Assembly (NCBI GenBank): GCA_964007475.1
Contig: OZ023275.1
Coordinates: forward strand, 31,439,619 to 31,503,618
Direction of reading: 5' to 3'
DNA from: Hybos culiciformis
Lineage: Eukaryota > Arthropoda > Insecta > Diptera > Hybotidae
DNA: 64,000 nt
How positions within the stretch are numbered: position 1 is the stretch's first letter; each line of letters starts with the position of its first letter. Shown here piece by piece: positions 47,732-62,700 of the stretch. The notes below the pieces were generated by a model. It did no database searches, was not told the origin of the DNA, and worked only from the letters and a program-made list of their open reading frames with translations. Both the position numbers and the translations under genes were made by a program.

Positions 47732-50700
47732 CTATTCTAAAATATTGAAATTTTATGTTTTTTTTTTTTTAACATCATAAGTATACATGGAATACGGAAA
47801 TATGAGATAATTTTTCATAAAAATAATAACTGATATTTTATTTCAAAGTATTTGACCTATTTTGTAAATGTTTCAAGGAAACTGTGGTTTGGCGGGAAAA
47901 ATATATAAAAGATAACTATTAAGTTAAAATATTATGTACAAAAAAAAAAAACATTGTACCTAGATTATGACTGAAATATTTCATATATTCAGAAAGAATA
48001 TTTTTTAGAAAATAGTTTAAAAAAAAAACTATATTTGTAAACATGAACAGAGTGGTATGCTTCCGAAAAGATGACACGAGATTGATTGAAAAAAAAAAAT
48101 TAAATATTCTTCTCTTATAACTTCCTCCTACAGCATCCCTTGTTGTAGTGAGTGTGTTAAAAAATGTTAACAACTAAAAGGTGTGTTCATAGCTCATATA
48201 CTTTCATTTGTTCATTTATTCAGAATATTTACATTCAAAGAGTATATCGGCTTTTGACCGCTAAAGCATCTTATACATATTGCTGTAAGGAAAATTGTTA
48301 TGAACTGTGAGTACGAAAAATCTACACAAGAATTTCTCTGTAGAGTATAATTTTTTTGCTTCTTGACTGGCTCTTGGTTTATAAAAATAATATAAAATAA
48401 GAGCTGCACACATTTTTGTAGGGTTTCTTTAAATTTTTTACATTTACGTTTATGTGCACAAAATCTAATACATAAACATTGTTTAATAACTACCTATAAC
48501 AATAGGTTTCAATTTTTAACATAAAACTACTAACATGTGTTACGTTAGATTATTAATTATTAAACCACATAGTTATAACTCAAGTTAAAACAGATAATTT
48601 TTATTTTTCTTATAACTACTCAAGTCTAAGTTACTATACAGCTGCAACTTATGCTGATAATAGTTGTTTAAATTTGGTACCTGGCTGAATATTTTAAGAC
48701 TGTAACACTATCAATATTTTATAATCCGACAAAGAATAAAGGATTTAATTTAATTTCTGTTAAAGGATGAAAAAACTCAACCGACTGATAATGATTTTAG
48801 AATTACGACTAATTCAGAAGGATTTCATGACTGCTTTCAATGAATTAGAAAATGACTTTATTTTTTTATGTTTTCAAAATATCAAATAAATTTGTAATTA
48901 CCTATATTGTTTTTATTTCGCAGTGCAATTTTTCATATATAATTACAATTTATCAGTTTATTTTCTAAATATGTAATTTTTTAAGAATATATATCTCTTT
49001 CAATGGTCTCAAATTATGGAATATGTGTACGTATGTTATGAAATAAGAAATGTTCTCTAAAATTTGTTTTCAGCTCCAAATTAAATGCATATACACACTT
49101 GTATTAAATACATATATATTAAATGTTTAAGGAAATTAATTCTGACTATGTATAATTAAAAAAGGAGCTATACAATGTTGAATAGTAGACCTCTGAATGA
49201 TGTTAGCTTTATTATTAATTTTGTTTTTATTTCATATAATTATATCTTACTTAATATTTATCTAGTTAATATCAACTTAGCATAGATAATTTTTTGTCAC
49301 TTTTCATTCTATATATGCTTCTATGCTCTTGAGCTTATTCACACTACTCTGAATATGTGAAGAATAATCAATTCACGTATATACGATATACTTTACTCCA
49401 TTTTATTTTGTATGTACAAAAGTTATAAACTATACAAATTAATTTTATTTATTTATTTCATAAAATAATATTGGTATCAATATATGTATATGCACAGTAT
49501 GAACACAATCCACACATAATAATGTACGTTGCAAATATTATATAAAAAAAAAATTATAAAATATTATTAATTACATAAATGAAATCTTATATTTATTTGT
49601 GCATTGTAGCGTCAAAGAACAAATTTCCAATTGTGGTCACCTAATATGCTTGCTTTATTCGTATACCTTTAGGTGATTTCACATATATGTATTTATAATA
49701 ATAATTCACAAAATGAGAATGCCAATGTTGATTTGTTCTTTTGGTTTTAAAACGTTTTAAAGCATTAAATTTTTACATAAAATATATACGTATATTGTAG
49801 AAATAACCGAATGTAAACACAAAATTATAATCATTATTTCATCTAATTATAATGAGAATTGAGAGATTGGAAAACTTCTATATTAATTCAATTTTATTAA
49901 ATATAGAGAATAAGGGAAAAATTATTTATTTGCATGTAAATGTGTGTATAATATTTAATGTTATACTTTTTTTTTTAACTTATGCAATTAATCTGATATT
50001 TTGTAATGAATTGATACATAAATATAATTAAATAAGAACAATCTTCAATGTATGTTACCAGTTATCGTAAAAGCCACTAAAATGTACAAAAATAAAAATT
50101 ATAATGTGTTGAAATTTTTTTTATTTTTTTAATATAAAATTTTTTAAAGTTTAATGTTGTAGCTTCCAAATATGTATTAAATCTTATCCAGCAGCGATAC
50201 AAGTATTATATTTTTAAACACCGAACTTTTTCTAAAACTGGTAACGTACACACACACTCACATGAGCTTGTATTATATACGCTTAAACATAAGGATATCA
50301 TTTTCTAAGTTTATCTTTTCCTTTATTTTTGACCATGGAAATAGGAAAAAGAAAAAGATAAAACTTTATATTTTATGAATTTAATTTTTATTATAAAAAA
50401 GTGCAAGAAAAATAAAGTTTTTCATAAAGGAAATGCAAAAGAGGAAAAAAAAAAAATCTTATTAAAGATAAATTTAATAAAGTAAAGAAGAAAATAAAAA
50501 AAATAAATAAAAAAAAAAAATCATACAATTTTATGGTCATAATCTAATTTAAAAAAATTTCCTTTTATTTTCTACAAGAATATAAAATTGAACATATAGA
50601 TTAAATTTACTTTAGTTCATTTCCCTTTTGGGATAGCAGCCGAAAGAGTATATACATACATTATATATTCAAAATAAATAAATCCGAAATTATAAACCAA

Positions 50701-53700
50701 ACTTATGAATAAAATAATCAAGGAAAAATAAAGAAAATTTCATCAATTTAATTGCTTATATTTAGGTTGTTTAACTTGGCCCAGAAACTATATATAGACT
50801 TTTTCTTAACTAAATATTCCAAATTTGTATAGAACGATAAATTTCATATGTATTAAAATAATGAATTTAAAATTGACTTTAACTTGAGTTTTCCAAAATT
50901 TGGAATTGAAATATTATAATAGTGCGAGATTGGAGTCTTCGATATATTTCAGAAGTTTTATTGGAATTGTTGTTATCCTGTTTGATACTGATCCAAATCT
51001 TCTTAAATTTGTCAGCTGATGGTTGTACATTGTACATTATAATATTATATGATTTCAATTGTATTCTGAAGGTAGGAATCGAACTGACAACTCCGTATTT
51101 TGGAAAAATAACGATAATATCGCATCACTAGTATAACTTTAATTAAGACTTTTATAAAGAGTGTGAAAATAATAATAAACCAAAATTTTTAATAGTATAC
51201 CAAGCATAAACTTCTAAAATTCCTCATAATAATATTTTGTTTACATAATTTATTTTGCAAACCAAGAAATTTATTTATTTTTTTTTGCGATTAAATTTTT
51301 TTTTTATTTCTTTATTATTGTACTTTTTTTTTTTAGACTTTTATTTAAGTATAAAAAGAAACTTCTGTAATGAAGTTTTAAATGTCTGCTATCTGCTTAA
51401 ATCCAAAGAAGAAATTAGATCAATTTTATTTCTTAAATAAAACAGAAGAAAAAAATTTTATATATTTTTTTATTTTTATTATCTCTCAATAAAAAAAAAA
51501 TTATATATATTGTATAAAAAATTTTAACTAAGAATAACGAGAATTTTTCTTTAAGTTATTTTCTAAATGAATTTTTTTTTTTTTTTTTTTTTACTAAACG
51601 TTTTTACTATGCTATTTTGCAGAGAGAAAAAAAAAAAAAAGAAATCGTAAAAAATTTAATGTTTTTGCAGGAAATTTAGTTTAAAAGAAAATTCATGTTG
51701 TTTTCCTTCCGTTAAAAATTATTTTTGTGCACACTGAAAATTGTTTGATCAAACTAAGTTCTATACTCGATCCATTTTAAAGTTTGAAGAAAATATCAGA
51801 AATTATGTTCACAAAAAACTAATAGTTATATAATAGTACTAATTATATTTATATTGTTTAATATTCACTTGATGGCCAGTGTTTTAAATTGCCAAAATTA
51901 AATTTAAAAAAAAATTGAAGAGAAAGTTGGCTATGTATGAAGCAAACTATCGGCATGCCAGAGGTTTTTCAATTCAAAGCCGAAGTTTACTTAAGAAACT
52001 ATATGAATACAAAATATTTAAAAATCAATATTCGGGAACAAATTACTATAAATAATCTATTTTTGACACCTCGTCAATAATTATACTTATGTGAGCCCAC
52101 ATTTAATAAATCGGAAACAAAAGAACACACAGGTATATTTTGTTTGCATACAGCACATATTTTCCCTATTACATATTTTATAAAATTTCAAAATTTTCTC
52201 CCTTTGAAGTTGAAGTAATAATAATAAAATATAAATATTTAAAAAAAAAAATAGAACTTCTTAGTTGCAAACTGCTCTAGAAATGCCATTGGCTTGAGAT
52301 ATTCAAATAAAACTTTTAGTAAAATAGAAACAAAACAAAAATAAATAGATTTCCTTGAATTTTCAACCTCAATGTCAGTTAAAATGAAAAGGCAGGAATT
52401 TTTTTTTTTTTTAGTTGTTTGTTTGAATATGAAAAGTGAAAAATTATGGAGATAACTTTGATGATTTGTTTATACAAGGAAAAAACATTTAAAATTTTAT
52501 TTATTATTATTTTTTTTTTGTTTTTTTTGTTTACATCTTTAATTCTTTCGGTTTGAAGAAATTTTCAAGACTTGGAAAATTATGTGAATAAAGTTTAAAA
52601 GTAGTTAATTATAATTATTATTATTTTAATATTATTTTTCATTATAAAAATTTCTATGCTTATAAAGGACTCAACTTTTTAATGTTGCAACTTTGATATT
52701 TGTACGTACTGTTCTTTTCTTTTTTTTTATATTAAAGTTATAGATAGTTTTATTTTAAGTAACAATTTATTTAATTGACTTGTTTGAAGAATTGATTATT
52801 GTTTCATTTTATTATTGGATTGAAGATTTTTTAATTAACTTAATTTATATTGTGTAAAAAATAATTTTCTTAATGACAGCAATAGAATCAATTTGATAAT
52901 TCTTTTTTATCTGATTATATTTATTGTTTATTAGTAATGATACTCTCAATAAAGTGTACTTACTATACGAAAACTTTATTTACCTAATGAAATGTTGGGA
53001 ACGAGCAGATAGTTATATTTACATATACATTTATATTTATGTTCACTAAAAATCGGATACCTGGCGCAACTATAAGTTCTGTATATCACTGTGTATGTAG
53101 GGTCAAACCGAACAATGTATGATTTAGTTAGATTGGAAAAACAATTCGCACTTCTTCTTTTCAAAATATCTCTTCGTATACAAAAATATTTTTTGTAATA
53201 AATTCTTCGCAAGAAAAACCAATAAAAAACTATAATTTTAATTTAGCATCAAATTTTTTCTATATATATTCTTTGAACTAAATTTTATACCTGATTTTCT
53301 ACCGATTTTTTTGAGTGTTCATATTATCCTAGATTATATAGTATCAGCGTTTTTGAATTTCGGTGAGATTTCGATTAAAAAATTTGATAAAATTCTTCGG
53401 CAAAGTTTGAATGAAAATTTTTTGACCACACAACTAGGTATTTTTCTTTCGAAGATAATAATGTCTTAGAAATATTTTATTTAGCAGATATAGAATTTAT
53501 TTTTCGAGGGTTCTTGATATAAATTATTTGAAGAGAAAGAAAAATTATAAAATACAGATGATTAAATTTTATTTCCGCAACAGAAAATAATTTTCATTTT
53601 TTTTTTTTCTATTATATAACAAGAAAATTCTTTATTAAAGAATATATTGCGTTTATCTATTGCCAATTTAATTTCGAAAAAAAAAGGAAAAAAAAAAAAG

Positions 53701-56700
53701 AGGAAGATAACAGAATGATATTTTGAAAATATAGGAAAAATGAAAACCACTTAGTTTCTGTCTGTACACATTTTGGTTAATAATTCGATTAAAGTACAAA
53801 AGAAAATGAGAAACTTTTATACAATTTTTTTTTTTCTTGAAAAACATATGCAGAATGCATTTGGTTAAACTGTGGAAAACTTATTTTGAAACATATTCTT
53901 TTGGGTTCTTTTTTTTTTTTCTTTTTAAAATTTTTTTTTTAATAAAATTTATTTTGATTTCTTTTTAATTCTAAAGAGGTTTCTTTTGAATCATATTATT
54001 CGATTTCATCATCACTCTAAGGAATAAAAAATCCATTTGGAAAATAAAATTTAGAAAAAGATACATATGTGTATGTTATACATTGTGTTTTCAGATTTAT
54101 TTTCAGAAAATTTTCCAACAAAGTTTTATTAGAGGTTGAAATAAATAATCTATTATTAAGGATAAAAGAAAATAATTTTCATATTTTTTAAATTCCAGTT
54201 GCATCAGTTTTTTTTTTGGGAAAAAAATAATAAAATAATGCTAAATATTAAGCATATTATCGATCATTTTCAAGTGCGAGATTAAAAAATATTGTTCATT
54301 TATCCTTGAACTATACAAGTACGAATTCAATCTACAAAGAATATTTTGTTCGATATATTGTTAGAAATAGTTCTCAAAACGCGTATACTCTAAGAAAAAA
54401 TTGGAAATAATTGTTTAACTAACTTCTATATTACATGCATTTACATAATTTATGTATTTCTATTACTTATGTGTATACTGCATACACATATAAAATAAAT
54501 CTTAAAAAGTGAATAATATTAAAATCGATAAAGTGCTGTAAACGTTATAAACATAAAGTAAGTATACTGTACGTTTGTAATGACTAGAGAATTTAGTGTT
54601 TATCTAGAACCCTAAAGATATGATTGAAGAAAATCAGATACAGTTTAAGTGCAATATTCAAATTGTATCAAATTGATAAGATTATCAAGATGATTATAAT
54701 AATTGCAAACTATTTTGATTTTTACTGAATTATTTTTTTTTTTAATTGAAATATAGATTCTTTTTTAATGGGAATGAACATTAAAGTATACTCAGGGAAA
54801 CATTCGTAATTTTCGTTAACTCTTCTAAAGCAATTAAATAAGTGAAAATACATAAATTTTATGTTATTAAAATAAATTGATTTTTCCATTAATATTATTG
54901 AAATAACCACAAAATTTATATACGTATTATACACATAATATATACCCCCACCACAATTAACCACATTTGAAAATATAAAATTCTTTGAATTCCAATTAAT
55001 AAATTAACCGTGCATTTGGTTTTATGCTTGCATGATTTTTGGTAAAGACAAAAAAAAAAACCAAACTAAATACCTTTTATAAAAGAATAAATAACAAAAA
55101 AAAATTTTTTTTAAATAACCAAAAAAAAATTAATTAATTAAAAAAGAAAAATATATAAAACAATTGAAAAAATTAATAACTTATGGGGCTTATGGTTAGA
55201 AGCAAAACATATATTATAAAGCTTAATGTAGTTTAAACATTTGTATTTTTTTTTTAGAATAGTTTTTTTTTTGGTATAAGTCTTTTATGCATTATTTTGT
55301 TCAATCTAAATCTAGATTTTGAATTAAGTTCATGTCCGCTTAGCTGAACAAAACATATTCAATTCTATCATGTATATACTTCTATTTACATAAATCCATA
55401 TATTTTTAATTTTAGAAACCGAATTAAATAAATAAATAAATACATAATTTTGAATGAATTTATAATAAAATAATTTCATCTAAGAATTTTCCAATATAAA
55501 CTTTTGTTTTCAATATTTTCTGAATATTAATCAATATATGTGTGTGTATTAATTTATGAAAACATTAAAATATTTATTAATAAAATAACAAAAATTATCA
55601 CAGCCCACAGTTTTGCTTATATACATATATATTTATGTAGAATAAAATACTGAATGTCGCGCTCGTATATGATCCACTATGTGATAACCATATTTTAATT
55701 TAATGGCACATAAATAACGTTTACCATTATTTATTTATATAGCTCTAAAATGAATTTCATATCGTAAAATATATATAATTTTTTTTTTTTTTGAATATAA
55801 AGTATGTGTCAAATATTCAGAATGGATCGTTTAATTATACTTTAGTTATAAAAGTCGAATGGGAAAATTGTTCTGATATTATATATAATTTTTTTCTTGC
55901 TACTTAAAAAGATTTAAGTAATTTTTTGTATTCAATATTTTAAAAGGTCTTAAATTTAAATTTATTTCTTATATTAAAATAAGAAAATTTTCAATTTTCA
56001 AAAAAAAAAAATCTTACGAAAAAACAAATTTTTATTTTTTACACGTAAATTCTATATGTGTGCAATTTTTTATTAAAAATAGAACTACCTGTAGGAAAAA
56101 TTTTTCAGTACATTAAAAAAATGTTCATAATTTGATTATTATAAAAAACTTTAATCATATAATTAAAACTAAATTTTGAAAGATATGATTGTATAATTCG
56201 GATTCAAGTAAACAAGTTCAAGTAAATAAAAATTATTGAAAATTTGAAGGGGAATTAAATACTATATAATATATACTAGATTTAAATATAAATTATTTCA
56301 TAGATAGTGTGATGTGATCAATTTTCTAAAAACCGAATATACATTTTTGAATTGATATATTTATTTTTCATGTTAAATGAAGTTGTTGTATGAGTTAATT
56401 AGATTTTCAAAAAAATTTAAGTTATTTGGTTTGTAAAGTAAGGATTAACTTTTTTCTTCAACCATTGGAATATGGATTAAAAATATATCTTTAATGAAAA
56501 TCGCTAGACTTTTTCTCAGAAAGTTTCGCAATTATGAAAATGAATTTGTACGTATTTTGTGTGTTATTTTGGCATTTAAAACTTATGTGACCATTTAACC
56601 AAGCTGATGACCAACTAAGTATTATTTATTTTATTAAAAAAAAAAAAAAAAGGAAAACAAATTTTTTTTTATTAATAAAAAAAAATATTAATTAAAAATT

Positions 56701-59700
56701 GAAACATTTGCTGAATATTGGTTCTTCTTTTCAATATGGAATTTCTTTGAAGCAAATAAAATGGAAAATTAATTGAATTTTAAATTAGTTTCCCATTTTT
56801 ATTTAATAAAATTCAAATTAAAATAAAATTAATAAAAGCTTCTACTGATTTTATTTAATTTATTTTTTTTTCATTTGAATTTCAATGTGATTGAAAGTTT
56901 ATGGCAAAATTTTTTCTTATTATTTTATAACTTCACCGCACATCTGTGATTTTTTTCTGATATTTATATTAATTCGCTTATGAAATTTATGCAATTTCTA
57001 TTTTTTTTATTAATAAAAGATATAGGTATGAAATATATAAATCTATGTATAGTACTATTTGGTTAAAATGATGTATATATCAGTTTTCCTTTTTCTTAAA
57101 ATAGGAAAATATGTGGATAAAAAAAATTTATTAAAATTATTAATCGAAAATCTTAATTGTTTTCTAAGGGTCAAAACTTTCAGAAATTATTTTCAACTAA
57201 AAAAGATTTAATTATTTTCTATTGCATGTGAACCTAAGATATTTTAGTCTATGAAAGAAATTTTTTTCTTTAATTATAAACATATCCTTAAATTTGTTGG
57301 ACATCAAAAGAATTTAGGCCGTTTGTATTAAATTTTCTTCAATGAAGCCTTATGTATTCAAAAATTGAGATATATTATTTAATGGGTTAAGAAATCATTA
57401 TTATTATTATTCAATTTATTATTTTATATAATAAACTAAAAAAAAAATTTATAAACATTCAAAAAACCACAATAATTTTACTTAAAATATTTAAAGAGCC
57501 TGTAAACGTAAAAAAATAATAATAAATAAAAATTCAACATCAGTATAATAATTTAAGATATAATTTAAATTTTGTGTCTTAATCGTTACTGTTGATTATC
57601 TTAAATTTGATATATTATAAATTTAATATCCATTTTATGATAATGAAATAATTTTCCATTAAAAAATGTTCTCTTAAATGAAATTATCCTTAAAGAAAAT
57701 ATTATGCTGTAAGTAATTTTTTATTTTTTTTTATGTTATTTACGAAAAACATTTTTTATTGTAGCTTAATAATTTTTTTTTTTTTTCGAAGGAAAACAAA
57801 ATTAAAAAATTATAATAGTTTGTAATGAAAAAATAAAAATAAAATAATAATAATAATAAAAGTAATATAATATAGTATATAATCATAAATATTTTGAGGA
57901 TACTATTGTATGTTTGTCGGTCGGACACTCAGAAAGGTCCAGAAAACTCTAAACAGAATAAGACTAAGAATTGTTCGGAAATGCTTGAAATAAATTATAA
58001 ATAATTTTATTGCTTCAGAAAGACTAATATAAAGTCTGAAATAGATTATTAATATATTAATTTATGTAATTAAAAATTTTGGACTGGGTACCAAAAAATG
58101 AAGTCGCCAATATGTCACAAAAAATTATTTTAAAAAATGCTTTTAATTTTTTCATGATTTTATTTTTAATATTTAATTTATATATTCATTATTATTAATT
58201 GATCAGCTGATTTTTACCTGTAGTAAACATTCCCATAATGACACATTCACTAAAAAGTGATGAAAATGTTAAATTAAAATTTTATTATCTAAATTTATTT
58301 TTTCTTTTAAAAAAATGATTTTTTTTTTGTTTTGCGAATGTTATAAGGTTTTAGTTTTATCTCGAAAATGTCAATTAATGTCAATTTATTCAAGTTTTAT
58401 TATTTCAATATTTTTTTATTTATTTTTTTTTATTTTTAAATTCTATTATTAAAGTTTACTATACATATTTGATTTATATAAAGAATATTTATGTTCCAAA
58501 TCTACAGAAAACATTTTTCTGCCATTTTCCCTGTTGGAGAAGAGAAAATATTTTGCTTGTTCGTAAATAAAATATGCAATTAAGGATAACAGGATGCAAT
58601 TTTATATTTTTTTTCTGAAATTTTAATAGATACTCGTAAAGTAATTTTTATGGTTGTTTTCAATGGTTTTATGTTCATCTTTCGAAATTGGATCACGAGT
58701 TAAGAAATTTTATATAGGTTTTCCTTTAAATAAGGAAAAATAAGGTAAATAACTTCTTCTTTTTTTTTTTTGTAAAATAAATGGTAATGTTGATTTCTTT
58801 TTTTTTTTTTTGTACTCAAATTAGAATAATCTGTACATTATATCATCGTTATATAAGACAATATGTTTTTTTTTTCTTGTTCAATTATTCAATTGATTAA
58901 ATTTCAATAAATAATAATTCGGTTTTTGTTGATTGGCCGATTTGTAGTGCAAGTTTACTTGTGCTAGGTTGAAAAAAAATTAAATTTTTTGGTAGAACAA
59001 AATTTTTATTTCAATATAGGAGTGTCTTAATGATGAGAAATTATGGGTTAAGTTGTAAATAAAATAAGCGGGATTTGAAGCAAACATGACAAATAAGTAT
59101 TTTTTATTTCAACAATTTTCATAACTTAATATATATACTATATACTATTGAAGTGAAAATTATTAGCTTTTATGAACTGCTAATTTAGAAAAGAAAATTG
59201 TCAAAGTGTTGACAGGTAAAAAAAAAGCGTTTTTTTTTTTTTTTTTGAGATTATAATCGAATTGTGTTCAGGATCATCTTTGCTAAGCTTCCTTCATTCA
59301 CAAAAAAAAATATATATAAAAAAAAAAAAAAATTGAATTGTCTGGAGGATTTTTAAATGTTATCAAGTTAAATTTTACTAAAGGAATAAAAGAATTAATT
59401 CTAATGATAGTAAATTCTATTTATTGTGGTTTAAATTTTTTTTTTTTTTTAAATGAAATGCATTTGAAATGGAATTACTATTATTTTCCTTTCATTTTAA
59501 AATATAAAAGATTTATTTGTTGTCCTTTCGAAATGGAAATATCAGTTTTCCTAGCCATTTAGAATTTAAAAAAAAAAAATAAAAAAAAATTATTTAAATA
59601 GGATATTCTTCAGTATTGTTTTATAATAAAAACCAAGTTATAATTTTATTTCTAGATTTTTATTACAATTATTATATGTTTATTATATGTATAGAATAAG

Positions 59701-62700
59701 ATTTTTAATCAGTTAGATATATTTATTAAATTTATAGGGAAGATATTAATATTGGGCTTACAAAAAAGGTTATATAGTTTAAATGTATGATATTTTTTCA
59801 ACTATAATAATAAATAATCAAATTTCTAAATATTTTAAAGACCGTGTTTATAATCAATTTATTTTATAAATTTCTACAATCAAGATCTAATAGAAAATCT
59901 AATAGAAAGTCACAAAAAGGAAAGAATTACAGGATATTCCATTATTATTATTATTATTATTATTGTTAAAAAGCACACAATTTTGCATTTTGATTTCCTT
60001 AAACGAATGGATTATTATAATATGTATAAGGACGTTTTATGTTTCATTAAAATTCATAATAACAAATTTACGCGAATCTAGTTAAATGAAAATTTTTATA
60101 CAATATGTACATATATGTGCATGTGCAATGTCCAATTATACATATACTTATGATAAGACTATAGTATTAAAAATGATAGAAAATATATTATATGGATAAT
60201 AATATAATAATAATCATAATAATTTTTTTTTTTTTGGGAAATTTTGAATATTTTTGTTGCCATTATTTTAGAAGCTACAGTGTTTTAAATAATAGATTGC
60301 AACTGAAATGGCTGATAAATGTCATATTTATGTAGTATTTACATATTGGACATACGTACAAATGTATATATTTCACATATTGTTATTATCCAAAACTACA
60401 TATAGATAAAGATATCTATATATCCACATCAGTTATTCAAAATAGTTATCTTGAATAAAATACGAAAGAAAAAGATTTTTTTTTTCTGTCACACAATCCA
60501 TGCAAATGTTTTTCTCAAATTCTTAAGAGAATAATTTAGTTTTTATGGTTTAATGAAGCTGGTGCATTAGCGTCATACAAATATAAGACTGCTGGTTTGC
60601 AATGTGCATAAAAATATATGTATTTTCTTTTTAATGTTAACTAAAAATAAAGAAAGTGTTACAAAAAAAAAATAAAATAAAAAGAAAATATTGAGCAGAA
60701 AATTTCTCAACACTTCTCACTTGTTTTAGAATATATACGAGGTGGATGGAAATGTAAAGATTTATAGAATAAAATGTAAGCAATCATTAAAATAGCAAAC
60801 AATTTTGCCACGAAAAACTTATACTTAAATACTCAATATCACCTAAATTTCATTAGACTATGAGCAAGTGTTAAATTTAAATGAAATTCAACTTAAAAGA
60901 GGACTAAAAATATTCATTATTCACTCAAACACAATTATATTCAATTCAAAAATTCTCCTCATTTAACTTAATTTTCAGAAAATTCGTAACTGTTTTCATG
61001 AAAATTTTGTAAAATATGCAAAAACTTTATTTATTTTGTATATCTAACTATAAAGGTATATACATATAATATTTTTAGCTCTATTCAGGTGAAAAATATT
61101 TTTGCATAAATTCGAATAAAAATATTAAATTTTGAGTATATATAAAGAGAATTTATAATGATTTCGAATTGACGAGAATAACAAATAATTATTATGCAAA
61201 TTTTAATTCACATCGAATTTTTGATTGTTGTGCTTGAAATCAAACTTTAGAAAATGATATTCAGGTGTATGTACCTATAGGAATAATTGAAAATAAAGTA
61301 AACGATTATTTTATTTTTTTTTATATAATCTATATATGTATATAGAAAAAGGACATATTTGCGCAGAAAACTATAGCAAAAATTTAAGCAAATAAGTCAT
61401 ACAAAAAAATATTGAAAAATGTTTGCTCCTGTACACATGTATACAACATTATATAAACCTAATAGCCAATTTAAAATTTGTACCTCTGCTTTATTTATCA
61501 TAAGGTCATTAAATGAGTGAATGATATCTTAATTCTTTGAGTACTTATAGATTGAATCCTTCTATCAAAATCTTATAAACAAAAAAGGTTGCACAAACTG
61601 TAATTTTTTAAAAAACGACAAAAAAATTTTCAACAACTTTAATTAAATACAATGAAAAGATTTTTTTTTTTTTTTATTATTAGTTTTTGTATAAATAACA
61701 TTTTTATGTATAATAATATAATTTATCTATAATATGTATGCGAGCAATTACCGCAGAAAACAATTTATATAAGTATGTTAAGAAAAAGTTAAAGCTTTTC
61801 TTCATTTTGACTTTTTAAATGTTTTTCCAAAGTTTTCATATCAAGAATAATATTTCTCTTTAGAATTTTCCCAAGAGATTTTCATCATATTTTTTTATTT
61901 TTTTTTTGTGATATCAACATCATGACATTTATACATTTTGTAAAAAAAAAAAATAATGTAAAGTTTTATAGATAAGTCCACGAAGGCAAACTTTATGATT
62001 TTCTATTTTTGTATATATGAAAGTAAAATACTTTATTATGCCACTTTTTACTACCTCCAATATTGAGAAATTATTGAATAATTCAAAGGATGTTGTTTTT
62101 TTTTGTGAACAGGGTAATATTGATTACAGTAAAAAAAATATAACCATTATTTTTTTACGGTTTACTATTGCGAAAATTATTTTTTTTTTATTATTGTCGG
62201 ATTCACTGCCGAAACTTTTCCTGTTCTTTTAGTTAAATAAATTTCATAGAATCAATGCGAACAAACAAAGATGTTTAGTTATGGTTTGGGGATGTATGTA
62301 AGTCGGGTAATCTTCATGAATTCAACATTTTATATTTACCGAAAAATTTCGCGATATAAAATGATCCCAAAAACAATATTTTTCTTTTGCTTATAACAGT
62401 TTAATTATCATATGTATTTACATACATTAGTATACCACATATAGTTAAATTGCACGAACTAGTTTCAACCTATTGAGATTGTTGGTTTTAGGGAATTGAA
62501 AGTATGATAATAATAATATAGACTTTTAAAATATATTTATCATTTTTCATTGTAACTTTTTTTGTATTTGAAAATGCGTGGCTTTTTTTTTTTTCTTAAC
62601 TTCTAAAAAAGATACTATCAAAAAGTTTTGCAAAGTGCGAATTATTCAAAAAAAAAAAAAATAAATAAAAAAAAAAATGTACAAAAAATAAGAATAAAAT

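Noticed and set aside
47919..48173. 84-codon minus-strand frame starting MLTFFNTLTTTRDAVGGSYKRR
   Set aside because: Only the first 22 residues look protein-like and the rest is Phe/Asn/Lys/Ile filler from A/T runs. No splice context supports it.
51060..51135. GGAATCGAACTGACAACTCC, resembling the T-arm of a minus-strand tRNA, with a CCA anticodon-like loop
   Set aside because: The anticodon stem does not pair, and no matching acceptor stem or D-arm is present, so it is not a tRNA gene. A tRNA-derived SINE scrap remains possible but unsupported.
52976..53212. 78-codon minus-strand frame with several cysteines
   Set aside because: No domain pattern and no neighbouring exon. The length is within what chance gives in 64 kb.
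62017..62232. 71-codon plus-strand frame (TTSNIEKLLNNSKDVVFFCE)
   Set aside because: Somewhat protein-like in the middle, but it ends in a poly-Phe/Leu stretch from T runs and has no recognised family, flanking exon or promoter.
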